44,111 nucleotides of DNA from Bacillota bacterium (GTDB lineage: Bacteria > Bacillota > Clostridia > Christensenellales > SZUA-584): NCBI GenBank assembly GCA_023390815.1, contig JAEWCC010000040.1, forward strand, positions 1 to 44,111. Reading direction: 5' to 3'. Each line of letters opens with the position of its first letter. Positions within the stretch are counted from its first letter, which is position 1. The notes under the pieces are model-generated. The model did no database searches, was not told the origin of the DNA, and saw only the letters and a list, made by a program, of their open reading frames with translations. Positions 31,915-39,182 of this stretch are shown here, piece after piece. Both the position numbers and the translations under genes were made by a program.

Positions 31915-34446
31915 ATGACAGAACCACGAATCGCAGCGACGGGACTGACGACGGCAGAAGCTGAAAAAAGGCTGCTGCAATATGGAAGGAACGAGCTGGC
32001 TTCCCAGAAGAGGCAAAGCCTCTTTTCAAAAGCGCTGCATGTGATTGCGGAACCGATGTTTCTGCTGCTGCTGATCGCCGCGGTAATCTATTTCATTCTG
32101 GGCGAGCCCCGCGACGGCATTATCATGCTGGTATTCGTCGTGGGCATCATCAGCATCGATATCATTCAGGAGTGGAAAACCGATAAGACGCTGAATGCGC
32201 TCAAAGACCTCTCCGCGCCGCACATCAAGGCGATGCGTGACGGGGAAGAGCGCGTGATTCCCAGTTCGGAGCTTGTCCCGGGCGACGTGATGATCATCGA
32301 AGAGGGCGTGAAGATTCCCGCCGATGGACAGATCGTGCGGCTCAGCGACCTGTGTGTGGATGAGTCCACGCTGACAGGCGAGGCGGAGGGCGTGTGGAAG
32401 ATCGCGCAGGCGGATGAGAATCGCGAAGGCTATTGGCGCAAGGACTACTGCTACGCGGGCACGCTGGTCACGCAGGGAAGTGCGTACGTTTGCGTGGAGA
32501 AGACCGGCGCGGAGACGGAGTACGGCAGGATCGGCCGCGATATCGCGTCCGCACCCGAGGCAAAAACGCCGCTGCAGCGGCAGACGGGCAGCCTTGTTAA
32601 ACTGTGCGCAGGGATCGCGGCGGTATTGTTCGCGCTGGTCGGTGCGGTTACCTATATCAATATCCCGGATCATGGTTTCGGCGCGCGTATCATAGAGAGC
32701 GTGCTTTCGGGCATCACCATCGCGATGGCGATGATCCCCGAGGAATTCCCCGTCATCCTGACGGTGTTCCTTTCGATGGGCGCATGGCGGCTGGCAAAAA
32801 AGCAATCGCTGGTGCGCAGATTGCCTGCGGTGGAAACGCTGGGTGCGGTGTCCGTGCTGTGTGTCGATAAGACCGGCACCATTACGATGAACCGCATGAC
32901 CGTGCGCGATACATGGACAGCGGAAGGCGGCGATATGCACTTCTATGAGGTGATGGGGCTTGCCTGCGAAACAAACGCTTACGATCCCATGGAAAAGGCG
33001 ATGATCGAGTTTTGCGAGGGCAAGGGGATTACGCAGACGCATCTTTTCCACGGAGAATTGCTGTCGGAATATCCGTTTACGAACGAGCTTAAAATGATGG
33101 GGCATGTCTGGGAGCACGACGGCGAGATTTTCATCGCAGCCAAAGGTTCTCCGGAGCGCATGATGCCGCTTTGTGCCCTGACGGAACAGGAACGTGCGGA
33201 GGCACAGGCCAAGGCCGATGAAATGGGCCGCAAGGGACTGCGCGTGATACTCGTGGCGGAGATGCACATGAGCGATCGTAGCCAGATTCCCGGTCGTATC
33301 ACGGACGCAAAGCTCACGCTGTGCGGTCTGGTGGGGCTGGCCGATCCGCCGCGCGAATCGGTGAAGGAAGACATTGCGCGGTGCATCCGCGCGGGTGTGC
33401 GCGTCGTAATGATCACCGGCGACAACGGCATCACGGCCTCCAGCATCGCAGGGCAGATCGGCATGCAGAACTGCGATAAAATCATCACGGGCGATGAACT
33501 GGGTGCCATGTCCGACGAGCAGCTGCGTGAACGCGTGAAGGAAGCCAATATATTCTCGCGCGTGATACCGGAGCACAAGATGCGTATCGTGAAGGCATTT
33601 AAGGACAACGGGCATATCGTTGCGATGACCGGTGACGGCGTCAACGACGCTCCCGCGCTCAAGTTCGCAGATATCGGCATTGCGATGGGCAAACGCGGTT
33701 CGGAGGTTTCGCGTGAGGCGGCTGACCTCATCCTCATGGACGACAACTTTACGACGATCGTCGAGACGATACGAGACGGACGCCGGATATTCGATAATAT
33801 CCGCAAGGCCGTGGGCTATGTGCTGACGATCCATATACCCATCGCACTCTCAACGCTGCTGGGGCCGATGCTCGGGATCGATCCGGGCAGCCTGTTCCTG
33901 CTGCCGCTGCACGTGGTGCTGCTGGAACTCATCATCGATCCGACATGCTCCATCGTGCTGGAACGGCAGCCCGCCGAGCGGGAAATCATGCGGCGCAAGC
34001 CGCGCAGTCCCGAGGAGAAGCTGCTGACCCCCGGCGCGCTTGTCAAGAGCCTGCTGCAGGGATTGATGCTGTTTGCGGCGTCGTTCGGCGCGTATTGGTT
34101 TGCGCTCAGGCAGGTACCGGGCGACGCATCCGTGGCGCGCGCGATGGGTCTTGCCGTCATCATGATCGGCAACCTGCTGCTCGTACAAGTCAACAGCTCG
34201 CACACCGATTCCTTCATCCATTCCTTTAAGCAGTTATTGAAGGATAAAGTGATGTGGGCGATTAACCTCGGTACGCTTGCGGGACTTGCGCTGATACTTT
34301 ACTCGCCGCTGAACCAAATATTAAAGCTGGCGCCGCTTTCGCTCGCGCAGCTTGCAATTTGCGTCGGGCTTGCAGTAGTTGCCGTACTGTGGTTTGAGAT
34401 CGTCAAATGGATCAAACGCATCAAAAAGCGCGCCGCACAGGGCTGA
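31915..34446 (+). CDS. P-type cation-transporting ATPase under NiCo riboswitch control
   Basis: An 843-residue P-type ATPase. The phosphorylated residue is Asp318 in DKTGTITMN, the actuator loop is LTGEAEG, the nucleotide-domain motif is KGSPERM, and the hinge is MTGDGVNDAPALKFADIGIAMG. Transmembrane helix 4 carries PEEFP (275-279) where P2 Ca2+ pumps have PEGLP and P1B metal pumps have CPC/SPC. No N-terminal metal-binding domain is present, and the C-terminal helices include HIPIALSTLLGP and ELIIDPTCS. The layout is P2-like, yet the riboswitch predicts export of Fe2+, Co2+ or Ni2+. GGAGG precedes ATG 31915; the ORF extension to 31873 lies in the leader. It is monocistronic. Confidence 0.92.
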   Translation: MTEPRIAATGLTTAEAEKRLLQYGRNELASQKRQSLFSKALHVIAEPMFLLLLIAAVIYFILGEPRDGIIMLVFVVGIISIDIIQEWKTDKTLNALKDLSAPHIKAMRDGEERVIPSSELVPGDVMIIEEGVKIPADGQIVRLSDLCVDESTLTGEAEGVWKIAQADENREGYWRKDYCYAGTLVTQGSAYVCVEKTGAETEYGRIGRDIASAPEAKTPLQRQTGSLVKLCAGIAAVLFALVGAVTYINIPDHGFGARIIESVLSGITIAMAMIPEEFPVILTVFLSMGAWRLAKKQSLVRRLPAVETLGAVSVLCVDKTGTITMNRMTVRDTWTAEGGDMHFYEVMGLACETNAYDPMEKAMIEFCEGKGITQTHLFHGELLSEYPFTNELKMMGHVWEHDGEIFIAAKGSPERMMPLCALTEQERAEAQAKADEMGRKGLRVILVAEMHMSDRSQIPGRITDAKLTLCGLVGLADPPRESVKEDIARCIRAGVRVVMITGDNGITASSIAGQIGMQNCDKIITGDELGAMSDEQLRERVKEANIFSRVIPEHKMRIVKAFKDNGHIVAMTGDGVNDAPALKFADIGIAMGKRGSEVSREAADLILMDDNFTTIVETIRDGRRIFDNIRKAVGYVLTIHIPIALSTLLGPMLGIDPGSLFLLPLHVVLLELIIDPTCSIVLERQPAEREIMRRKPRSPEEKLLTPGALVKSLLQGLMLFAASFGAYWFALRQVPGDASVARAMGLAVIMIGNLLLVQVNSSHTDSFIHSFKQLLKDKVMWAINLGTLAGLALILYSPLNQILKLAPLSLAQLAICVGLAVVAVLWFEIVKWIKRIKKRAAQG

Positions 34447-34467
34447 CGCGCTTCGTGAACGATATTG

Positions 34468-34503
34468 ATAAGCCGTGCATATATCGCGCGGCTTATTTCT
34501 TTA
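34468..34503 (+). terminator. Terminator after the P-type ATPase, overlapping the tdk stop
   Basis: ATAAGCCGTGC (34468-34478) pairs with GCGCGGCTTAT (34486-34496), 11 bp with one T-G, followed by TTCTTT. The 3' arm contains the stop codon of the convergent tdk gene (34493-34495). Confidence 0.75.
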
Positions 34504-35143
34504 TGCGGATGCCTTTGGCTTCATCATAGCGGCGGATGTATTCCTGCAGGCAGATGGGGTAGTACTTGATTTCGCGGTCATCCTCGATAGAGACCTGCTC
34601 ACCCTGAAAAACGGGCTCGCCGTCTACCGTGCGCAGGTGAAGCGTGGCCTTTTTGGATGTCTTTGAGAAGCGGCAGATCGCGCGTGTAGTGACCTCTTCG
34701 ATGTCCTGCGCGAGCGCGAACAGATACGCGCTGCCCTCGAACGGTTCGCCGAAAGCGTCCACTTTGAGCGCGAAGCAGATGACCGGAATGTTGAGATATG
34801 TGACGACACGCGCGAGATCCCACACGTTTGCCTTGCTTAAAAACTGCGCCTCGTCGATCAGGATGATGGAAATAGGCTTGCCGCTCTGCTCCGCTGCGGC
34901 CTTTTCTTCAGCAATGCGGTTATAAAGCCAGCCCTCACTGGGCTCCGTGAGGAAATCGGCTTCGCGGCGGATCACACCGTTTTCGAGCCGGCTGATGATG
35001 TCCTTGTTGGCTTTGGTATCGACGCGGGGTTTCAGGCACAGCACACGCAGATTATTGTTGTGTTCGTAGTCGTAAGCGATTTGAAGCAACTGTGTGGATT
35101 TGCCCGCGTTCATCACCGCGTAGCGCAGAAAAAGTTTCGCCAT
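34493..35143 (-). CDS. tdk: Thymidine kinase (TK1 type)
   Basis: A 216-residue type II thymidine kinase. Walker A is MNAGKSTQLLQ (residues 11-21), Walker B is ILIDEAQFL, and the lasso region contains the substrate contacts near the C-terminus. It phosphorylates thymidine for salvage. The usual structural zinc site has four Cys/His, often two CxxC-type pairs. Here only single Cys are seen (ICRFSKTSKK and PICLQEY), so zinc binding may be lost. GGAGG lies 6 nt before ATG 35143. It has its own promoter (35173-35201). Confidence 0.92.
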   Translation of the reverse strand: MAKLFLRYAVMNAGKSTQLLQIAYDYEHNNNLRVLCLKPRVDTKANKDIISRLENGVIRREADFLTEPSEGWLYNRIAEEKAAAEQSGKPISIILIDEAQFLSKANVWDLARVVTYLNIPVICFALKVDAFGEPFEGSAYLFALAQDIEEVTTRAICRFSKTSKKATLHLRTVDGEPVFQGEQVSIEDDREIKYYPICLQEYIRRYDEAKGIRIKK

Positions 35144-35172
35144 GTGTCCTCCGGATGTCGATTGATGTCGTT

Positions 35173-35201
35173 ATTATACCATGATCAAGGGGCTTGGACA
35201 A
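35173..35201 (-). promoter_or_regulatory. SigA-type promoter of tdk
   Basis: Minus-strand TTGTCC (35196-35201), 17-bp spacer, TATAAT (35173-35178), 30 nt before the ATG. Confidence 0.55.
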
Positions 35202-35211
35202 CGATATCCGT

Positions 35212-35733
35212 TTAGTACTTCAGCCGGTTTCTTTTCGGCGGGATGTATTTTCTGCAAAGCTCGTGAAGCTGCGTGTACTGCTCTGGAGTGAAGCTCCTTG
35301 CGGGTAATATCACGCCCTGGGCAGAGGACAGGTAGAAGTAAACCGCGCTTTTAGATTCCGTCACGCGGTAAATGTGCGACCAGGGCACCCGGCTGTCGCC
35401 GCGCACGCTATGGGATTGCAGCCCCTCATCGTTGATTGTGATATCGCTTTCGGGGTGTACGGTAGTCCGATATTGACGACTGGTAGTGATCTTGATCAGA
35501 GCGATGTTTAACAGCGGCAGTACCACAACCGCAAATATAAAAAACCCGATGTAGTAAGTGGTCAGCTCGGATGTCCAGTGATCGGCGCCCAGATAAATGA
35601 AGATGGCCAGATAAAAAAGCGAGATGACTCCGATTGCGACTGCCGGTACGATGATGAGTCTTTTCTTTGAATGGCTCAGGCTGAATTTGAAGAAATCGTC
35701 CGCAACCGGACGGCTGTTGATCTTGATCTCCAT
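35212..35733 (-). CDS. YcxB-like membrane protein
   Basis: A 173-residue protein with two membrane helices (about 28-48 and 62-84) and a C-terminal YcxB-like domain (about 90-173). That domain contains IXXXGL-S and VPWSHIYRVTESKSAVYFYLS, a pleckstrin-like beta pattern typical of the family. The function is unknown. AAGGAG precedes ATG 35733. The gene has its own promoter at 35775-35803 and is transcribed toward tdk, with 68 nt in between containing the tdk promoter. Confidence 0.8.
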   Translation of the reverse strand: MEIKINSRPVADDFFKFSLSHSKKRLIIVPAVAIGVISLFYLAIFIYLGADHWTSELTTYYIGFFIFAVVVLPLLNIALIKITTSRQYRTTVHPESDITINDEGLQSHSVRGDSRVPWSHIYRVTESKSAVYFYLSSAQGVILPARSFTPEQYTQLHELCRKYIPPKRNRLKY

Positions 35734-35774
35734 GACGTTGCTCCTTTGATGGATGATGACGGTGGATTAATATG

Positions 35775-35803
35775 ATTGTATCAGCCGGGATGAACCGGGT
35801 CAA
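35775..35803 (-). promoter_or_regulatory. SigA-type promoter of the YcxB-like gene
   Basis: Minus-strand TTGACC (35798-35803), 17-bp spacer, TACAAT (35775-35780), about 40 nt before the ATG. Confidence 0.6.
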
Positions 35804-35808
35804 CCGGA

Positions 35809-35837
35809 TTGCGGACAGACCGGAAAGATGTTACCAT
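35809..35837 (+). promoter_or_regulatory. Possible promoter of the nucleotidyltransferase-fold gene
   Basis: TTGCGG (35809-35814), 17-bp spacer, TACCAT (35832-35837). It is almost back to back with the divergent YcxB promoter. Confidence 0.4.
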
Positions 35838-35861
35838 ATACGCATTGCAGGGAGGAAGCGC

Positions 35862-36659
35862 ATGCGTTTGGAAGAGAAGAAATTATTACTCGTGGATGCC
35901 GTATCCCAAATCGGCACGGTCAGGGCCATCGGACAAACGGGGGATATCCATGAGGTACCGGAGCCCGGCAAGGGCGATATCGACCTGTTCGTGTTCTGCG
36001 ACGAAATTCCTGCGGAACGCGCTCGCAGTGAAGCGTATGAGACATGCAATGCGCTGTTCAGCGAATGCCGAATGACCACTGCGGAGGGCGGATACTGGGG
36101 CACGGTGGATATGCTGCTGGTTGACGGCATCGAGATTTATTTCATGTACTTTACAGTCGCGGATATGTCCCACTATCTTAATGAAGTGCTGGCAGGAAAG
36201 CATCCGGACCGGGACGGCGCATTCTATCCGGTGGGACGCCTTGCAACCCTGCTCAAAATCCATGTGCTTTATGACGAAGCGGATACACTGGCTGCGCTGA
36301 AAGACCGGGTGCGCGAATATCCCGATGCGCTGAGTAAAGCGCTCTTCGATCACCACTTTGAGCGAATCATCGACGAGGAGGACTTTGGCCGCGCCGTTTC
36401 GCGCAAGGATGTGCTGTTCTATCACTGGGTGCTGGAAGAGTCGATGGATCATTTCCTTCAGGCGCTTTATGCGCTCAACCGGACCTACTTCCCGAGCCGC
36501 AAGCGCACGCAGCAGCATATGGCGGCTTTCAGCCGCATTCCGCGGGACTGTTATGAACGGATGGTGCGCGTCGTCGAAGACGGTAGCCGCGCCCAGAGCA
36601 TCGCGCGTTCGTTTGAGCAGTGGCTCGCGCTGACAGAAGAGCTGAGGAGGCTGCGCTGA
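35862..36659 (+). CDS. Nucleotidyltransferase-fold protein, unknown substrate
   Basis: A 265-residue protein. Near residues 39-50, PGKGDIDLFVF matches the GxD-x-D metal-binding motif of pol-beta-like nucleotidyltransferases, with a third acidic strand at TVDMLLVDGIEIYF. A helical C-terminal half follows (about 120-265), as in proteins that add nucleotides to small molecules or in DUF4037-like proteins. The substrate cannot be told. The start is ATG 35862 after GGAGG; the ORF extension to 35772 covers the promoter. A HAD hydrolase and a GNAT gene follow closely and may form an operon with it. Confidence 0.7.
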   Translation: MRLEEKKLLLVDAVSQIGTVRAIGQTGDIHEVPEPGKGDIDLFVFCDEIPAERARSEAYETCNALFSECRMTTAEGGYWGTVDMLLVDGIEIYFMYFTVADMSHYLNEVLAGKHPDRDGAFYPVGRLATLLKIHVLYDEADTLAALKDRVREYPDALSKALFDHHFERIIDEEDFGRAVSRKDVLFYHWVLEESMDHFLQALYALNRTYFPSRKRTQQHMAAFSRIPRDCYERMVRVVEDGSRAQSIARSFEQWLALTEELRRLR

Positions 36660-36687
36660 TGCAGACGACAACAAGGAAAGGCAGAAT

Positions 36688-37365
36688 ATGAAGGGCATAA
36701 TATTTGATTTCAACGGTACGATGTTTTTTGACGCGGCATTGCAGGAGCAGGCCTGGCGGCGGTACCTTGGCGCAAAAATCGGGCGCGAGGTCACGGATGA
36801 GGAGTTTCAACAATACGTTCATGGCCGGAACGCCGATATTTCCATTCCATACTTCATGAACAAAACGTTCACCAGAGATGAGATCGACGCGCTTTCGGAA
36901 GAGAAAGAGGCGGTGTACCGGAACCTCTGCCATGAGGTGCCGGAAATCTTCCATCTCGCGGAGGGGCTCCCCGAATTTCTGGACTTTTTGAAAGCGAAGG
37001 GGATGCGGATGACGATAGCTACGGCCTCGGCGTTTAAAAATGTGCAGTTTTATTTCGAGAGTTTCGGGCTGGCCCGATGGTTTGATATCGATCAGGTGGC
37101 CTACGACGACGGAACCGTGAAGGGCAAGCCGGAGCCGGACCTGTACCTGCGGGCCGCGAGCAATCTGGCGCTCAGCCCGGAAGACTGTATGGTATTCGAG
37201 GACGCTACCGCCGGTATTATTGCAGCGCGGCGGGCTGGGGCAGGCCGTATCGTAGGCGTCGCCTCCATGCTGGGCGAAAAACAGCTTTCATCAATTGAAG
37301 GGGTGAACCACGTAATCCCCGACTACAGGGATGCGGCAGGCCTATTGGAGGACTCGATATTGTGA
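36688..37365 (+). CDS. HAD-superfamily hydrolase, beta-phosphoglucomutase-like
   Basis: A 225-residue HAD IA protein. Motif I is DFNGTMF (Asp7, with Asn in place of the usual Asp at +2, while Asp6-x-Asn-Gly-Thr still provides the nucleophile context), motif II is IATAS, motif III Lys lies in KGKPEPDLYL and motif IV is VFEDATAGIIAA. DFNGT is a recurrent variant in the beta-phosphoglucomutase/HAD group, where the second acidic residue position matters for phosphatase versus mutase chemistry. Substrate unknown. AAGGAAAGG precedes ATG 36688. It is 28 nt after the nucleotidyltransferase-fold gene. Confidence 0.85.
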   Translation: MKGIIFDFNGTMFFDAALQEQAWRRYLGAKIGREVTDEEFQQYVHGRNADISIPYFMNKTFTRDEIDALSEEKEAVYRNLCHEVPEIFHLAEGLPEFLDFLKAKGMRMTIATASAFKNVQFYFESFGLARWFDIDQVAYDDGTVKGKPEPDLYLRAASNLALSPEDCMVFEDATAGIIAARRAGAGRIVGVASMLGEKQLSSIEGVNHVIPDYRDAAGLLEDSIL

Positions 37366-37372
37366 GGCAAAT

Positions 37373-37903
37373 ATGATATTCAGGACGGAAAGACTCTGTT
37401 TTCGTGAGATAACAGCAGCGGATTTTCCGGATGTCGCCTCCGTCCTGATGGACGATGAAGTGATGTACGCCTGGGAAGGCGGCTTCAGCGCGGAACAGAC
37501 CCGACAATGGATGGACCGCACCATCGGGCGATACGCCGAGTTGGGGTACGGGCATTGGTTCGTAGAGGATGCGCGCACCGGTGAGTTCATCGGCCTCATC
37601 GGTATCATCCGTGAGGTCGTGGACGACGCCCCATACTTCGGCCTCGGTTACATGCTCAAAAAAGAGCATTGGGGCAAAGGGTACGCGATGGAGGGCGCAA
37701 AATCCTGCCTTGAGTACGCGTTTGATGTACTTGATGCGGATCGGGTCATCGCAGAAATCAGACCGGAGAATGTAAGCTCCCGCAAGCTTGCGGAACGGCT
37801 CGGCATGTCGGCCCAAAAGGAAATCATGAAGAACTACAACGGCAAGAACATGCCCCACCTGGTTTACAGCGTGACGAAGGAAGACTACAGGCGGGGGATA
37901 TAA
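37373..37903 (+). CDS. GNAT family acetyltransferase (RimJ/RimL-like)
   Basis: A 176-residue protein with N-terminal TERLCFREITAADFPDV and the acetyl-CoA loop LKKEHWGKGYAMEGAKS, followed by NVSSRKLAERLGM. This is the pattern of the RimJ/RimL/PF13302 acetyltransferases. The acceptor is unknown. The start is ATG 37373, with GAGG 6 nt upstream, only 7 nt after the HAD stop, so it is cotranscribed. The longer ORF to 37331 runs back into the HAD gene. Confidence 0.88.
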   Translation: MIFRTERLCFREITAADFPDVASVLMDDEVMYAWEGGFSAEQTRQWMDRTIGRYAELGYGHWFVEDARTGEFIGLIGIIREVVDDAPYFGLGYMLKKEHWGKGYAMEGAKSCLEYAFDVLDADRVIAEIRPENVSSRKLAERLGMSAQKEIMKNYNGKNMPHLVYSVTKEDYRRGI

Positions 37904-37926
37904 CCCGCGCGGGCAGCGGGCATTTT
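37904..37926 (+). terminator. Intrinsic terminator after the GNAT gene
   Basis: CCCGC-GCGGGCA-GCGGG (37904-37920) followed by CATTTTTG, directly after the stop codon. Confidence 0.7.
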
Positions 37927-37933
37927 TGTGGGC

Positions 37934-38131
37934 TCATTGCATTTTGCGTTTGAATATGGAGATGATCCATCGGGTGCTGCCATAGCTTTGAGCGGCGGCA
38001 ACCGTGTTTACCAGCTCCCATCCCTGTAAGCCCAATTCATTCAATTCATTCTCCAATCCGTCTTGATCCACTTTTCCGCCCAGCACTCCTTTGGCGTCTG
38101 TAAACAGCGTTTTATATTCAAATTTCTCCAT
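37934..38131 (-). CDS. DUF4177 family protein
   Basis: A 65-residue protein with the DUF4177 pattern: FEYKTLF first strand, LNELGLQGWELVNTV helix-strand, and a terminal WIISIFKRK strand. These are small proteins of unknown function common in Firmicutes. GGAGCG precedes ATG 38131. It is monocistronic and convergent with the GNAT gene. Confidence 0.8.
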   Translation of the reverse strand: MEKFEYKTLFTDAKGVLGGKVDQDGLENELNELGLQGWELVNTVAAAQSYGSTRWIISIFKRKMQ

Positions 38132-38149
38132 ATTGACACGCTCCTATAA

Positions 38150-38428
38150 AAATATCTGGTTGCGAGAATATCCTATTCTCTCGGTAAGTCTGTCATTCTC
38201 ATTGTCCCCTTTAAGCATATCAAAAAGAAAGGTTTACGACAATCTATAGACGCAGGATACATCCAGCTTAGAGACTTTCTCACAAAGCTCGCATTGAATC
38301 CCACATTGCTAAGAGCCAATAGAAATACACTTTTGAGGTATCAGGCTGCTGGAAAGCAGTGGCGGTATATTCCTTTATTAAAAGCGTGGTTTAAAAAACG
38401 TTGGAGAAAACTTATTTATAAAACCTAA
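38150..38428 (+). pseudogene. Start-less AT-rich reading frame, probable 3' gene remnant
   Basis: An uninterrupted frame of 92 codons runs from the stop at 38147-38149 to TAA 38426-38428. It has no ATG or GTG, and its first TTG lies about 50 codons in. It encodes a Lys/Arg/Leu-rich C-terminus (GYIQLRDFLTKLALNP, then YQAAGKQWRYIPLLKAW, then a basic tail). Codon use is AGA/ATA-rich and the DNA is much more AT-rich than the neighbours. I do not recognise a family. It is most simply the 3' end of a transferred gene whose 5' part is gone; a chance open frame is the alternative. Confidence 0.4.
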
Positions 38429-38476
38429 GGAATAAAAAGCCGCATTAAAATACTTTGCTTTATTTTTAATTAACTG

Positions 38477-38505
38477 TTGACTCGATACCTGATTTGATGT
38501 AGAAT
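38477..38505 (+). promoter_or_regulatory. SigA-type promoter of the tRNA-fMet/tRNA-Met pair
   Basis: TTGACT (38477-38482), 17-bp spacer, TAGAAT (38500-38505), 18 nt before tRNA-fMet. Confidence 0.7.
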
Positions 38506-38523
38506 ACTTCTTGCGTCGTTTGA

Positions 38524-38601
<78 letters not shown>

Positions 38602-38668
38602 TTATATCATAACCCGATTGGATCACATTCAGTCGGGTTATGCATATGACGCAGTAAAATTCATATAT

Positions 38669-38745
38669 GGCGGCGTAGCTCAGTTGGCCAGAGCACTCGG
38701 TTCATACCCGGGGTGTCGTAGGTTCGAATCCCACCGCCGCTACCA
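38669..38745 (+). tRNA. Elongator tRNA-Met (CAT)
   Basis: Acceptor GGCGGCG/CGCCGCT with one G-T, A discriminator, encoded CCA. The anticodon stem CTCGG/CCGGG encloses loop TTCATAC. Its 3' end (CACCGCCGCTACCA) is copied twice, increasingly mutated, in the following 330 bp. Confidence 0.93.
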
Positions 38746-38782
38746 AAATAAAAATACCCCAACCGGGGTATTTTTATTTTGG
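38743..38782. terminator. Bidirectional terminator of the tRNA-Met operon
   Basis: A perfect 18-bp inverted repeat around AACC: the arm includes AAAATAAAAATACCCC and its complement. It gives a GC core with A- and T-tracts on both sides. It begins inside the CCA end of tRNA-Met. Confidence 0.92.
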
Positions 38783-38812
38783 CGCAAGATGGGATTCGAA
38801 GCGAGCGTTAAG

Positions 38813-38837
38813 AAAACGCCCTCGTACGGGCGTTTTT
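38813..38837 (+). terminator. Second terminator hairpin in repeat unit 1
   Basis: AAAACGCCC-TCGTAC-GGGCGTTTTT. It is present only in the first unit of the tRNA-tail array. Confidence 0.8.
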
Positions 38838-38935
38838 AGCGAGAGGGGCGCATAGAAGTTACTGACTGCATGCAGTTCCTATGCGGACGAACGGTTCGAC
38901 TTAGTTAATAAGTACACCGCCGCTACCAAGCAGAA

Positions 38936-38960
38936 AGTGCCCCTACCAGGGGTGCTTTTT
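38936..38960 (+). terminator. Terminator hairpin in repeat unit 2
   Basis: AGTGCCCCT-ACC-AGGGGTGCT (with G-T pairs) followed by TTTT, positioned 8 nt after the second copy of the tRNA-Met 3' end. Confidence 0.8.
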
Positions 38961-39079
38961 ATTTGAGAAAAGACGGCGGGATTCGAAGCGAGGGGCGCAT
39001 AAAAGTTACTGAACGCACGAAGCAACGGTGCGGACGGTGGCATGATTATATCCTCAGCCCACTGCCGCTACTAAAAGAG

Positions 39080-39106
39080 AAATGCCCCAGCGGGCATTTT
39101 TTATTT
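39080..39106 (+). terminator. Terminator hairpin in repeat unit 3
   Basis: AAATGCCC-CAGC-GGGCATTT followed by TTTATTT, extendable by GAGA/TCTC, after the third, mutated tRNA-tail copy. Confidence 0.8.
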
Positions 39107-39131
39107 CTCAGCTGCCGTACGGCTTATACGC

Positions 39132-39137
39132 TATAAT
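39132..39137 (+). promoter_or_regulatory. -10 element of the nitrilase-superfamily gene
   Basis: Perfect TATAAT 45 nt before the ATG; no good -35 hexamer is seen at 16-18 bp. Confidence 0.4.
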
Positions 39138-39182
39138 AAGAGTGTGCTAATGTGGAATAACATGGCGAGACGGAGGTGCAAA

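Larger units (their letters stand above)
38732..39078 (+). repeat. Tandem array of degenerate tRNA-Met-tail units
   Basis: CACCGCCGCTACCA occurs in the tRNA (38732-38745), again exactly at 38915-38928, and as CACTGCCGCTACTA at about 39060-39073; periods are 183 and 145 bp. Each copy is followed by its own terminator hairpin with a different stem sequence. The first two units then carry GGGATTCGAAGCGAG (38791-38805, 38979-38993) and a 22-nt block AGGGGCGCATARAAGTTACT with GA (38844-38865, 38991-39012; one mismatch), then TGCGGACG. The unit-length difference is explained by an extra hairpin at 38813-38837. GGGATTCGAA is the reverse complement of the tRNA T-arm. No ORF here is credible. Confidence 0.85.

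Noticed and set aside
32026..33834. A 602-codon antisense ORF inside the P-type ATPase gene
   Set aside because: Long antisense frames are expected in GC-rich third positions. Its His/Arg-rich composition is not protein-like, and the plus-strand ATPase has every catalytic motif.
38618..38839. A 73-codon ORF across tRNA-Met, its terminator and the first repeat unit
   Set aside because: It is read through structural RNA and repeat sequence. Such tRNA-tail ORFs are frequent spurious annotations.
38732..39110. CRISPR array
   Set aside because: Repeats are few, long, degenerate and unevenly spaced, contain terminators and tRNA sequence, and no cas gene is present.
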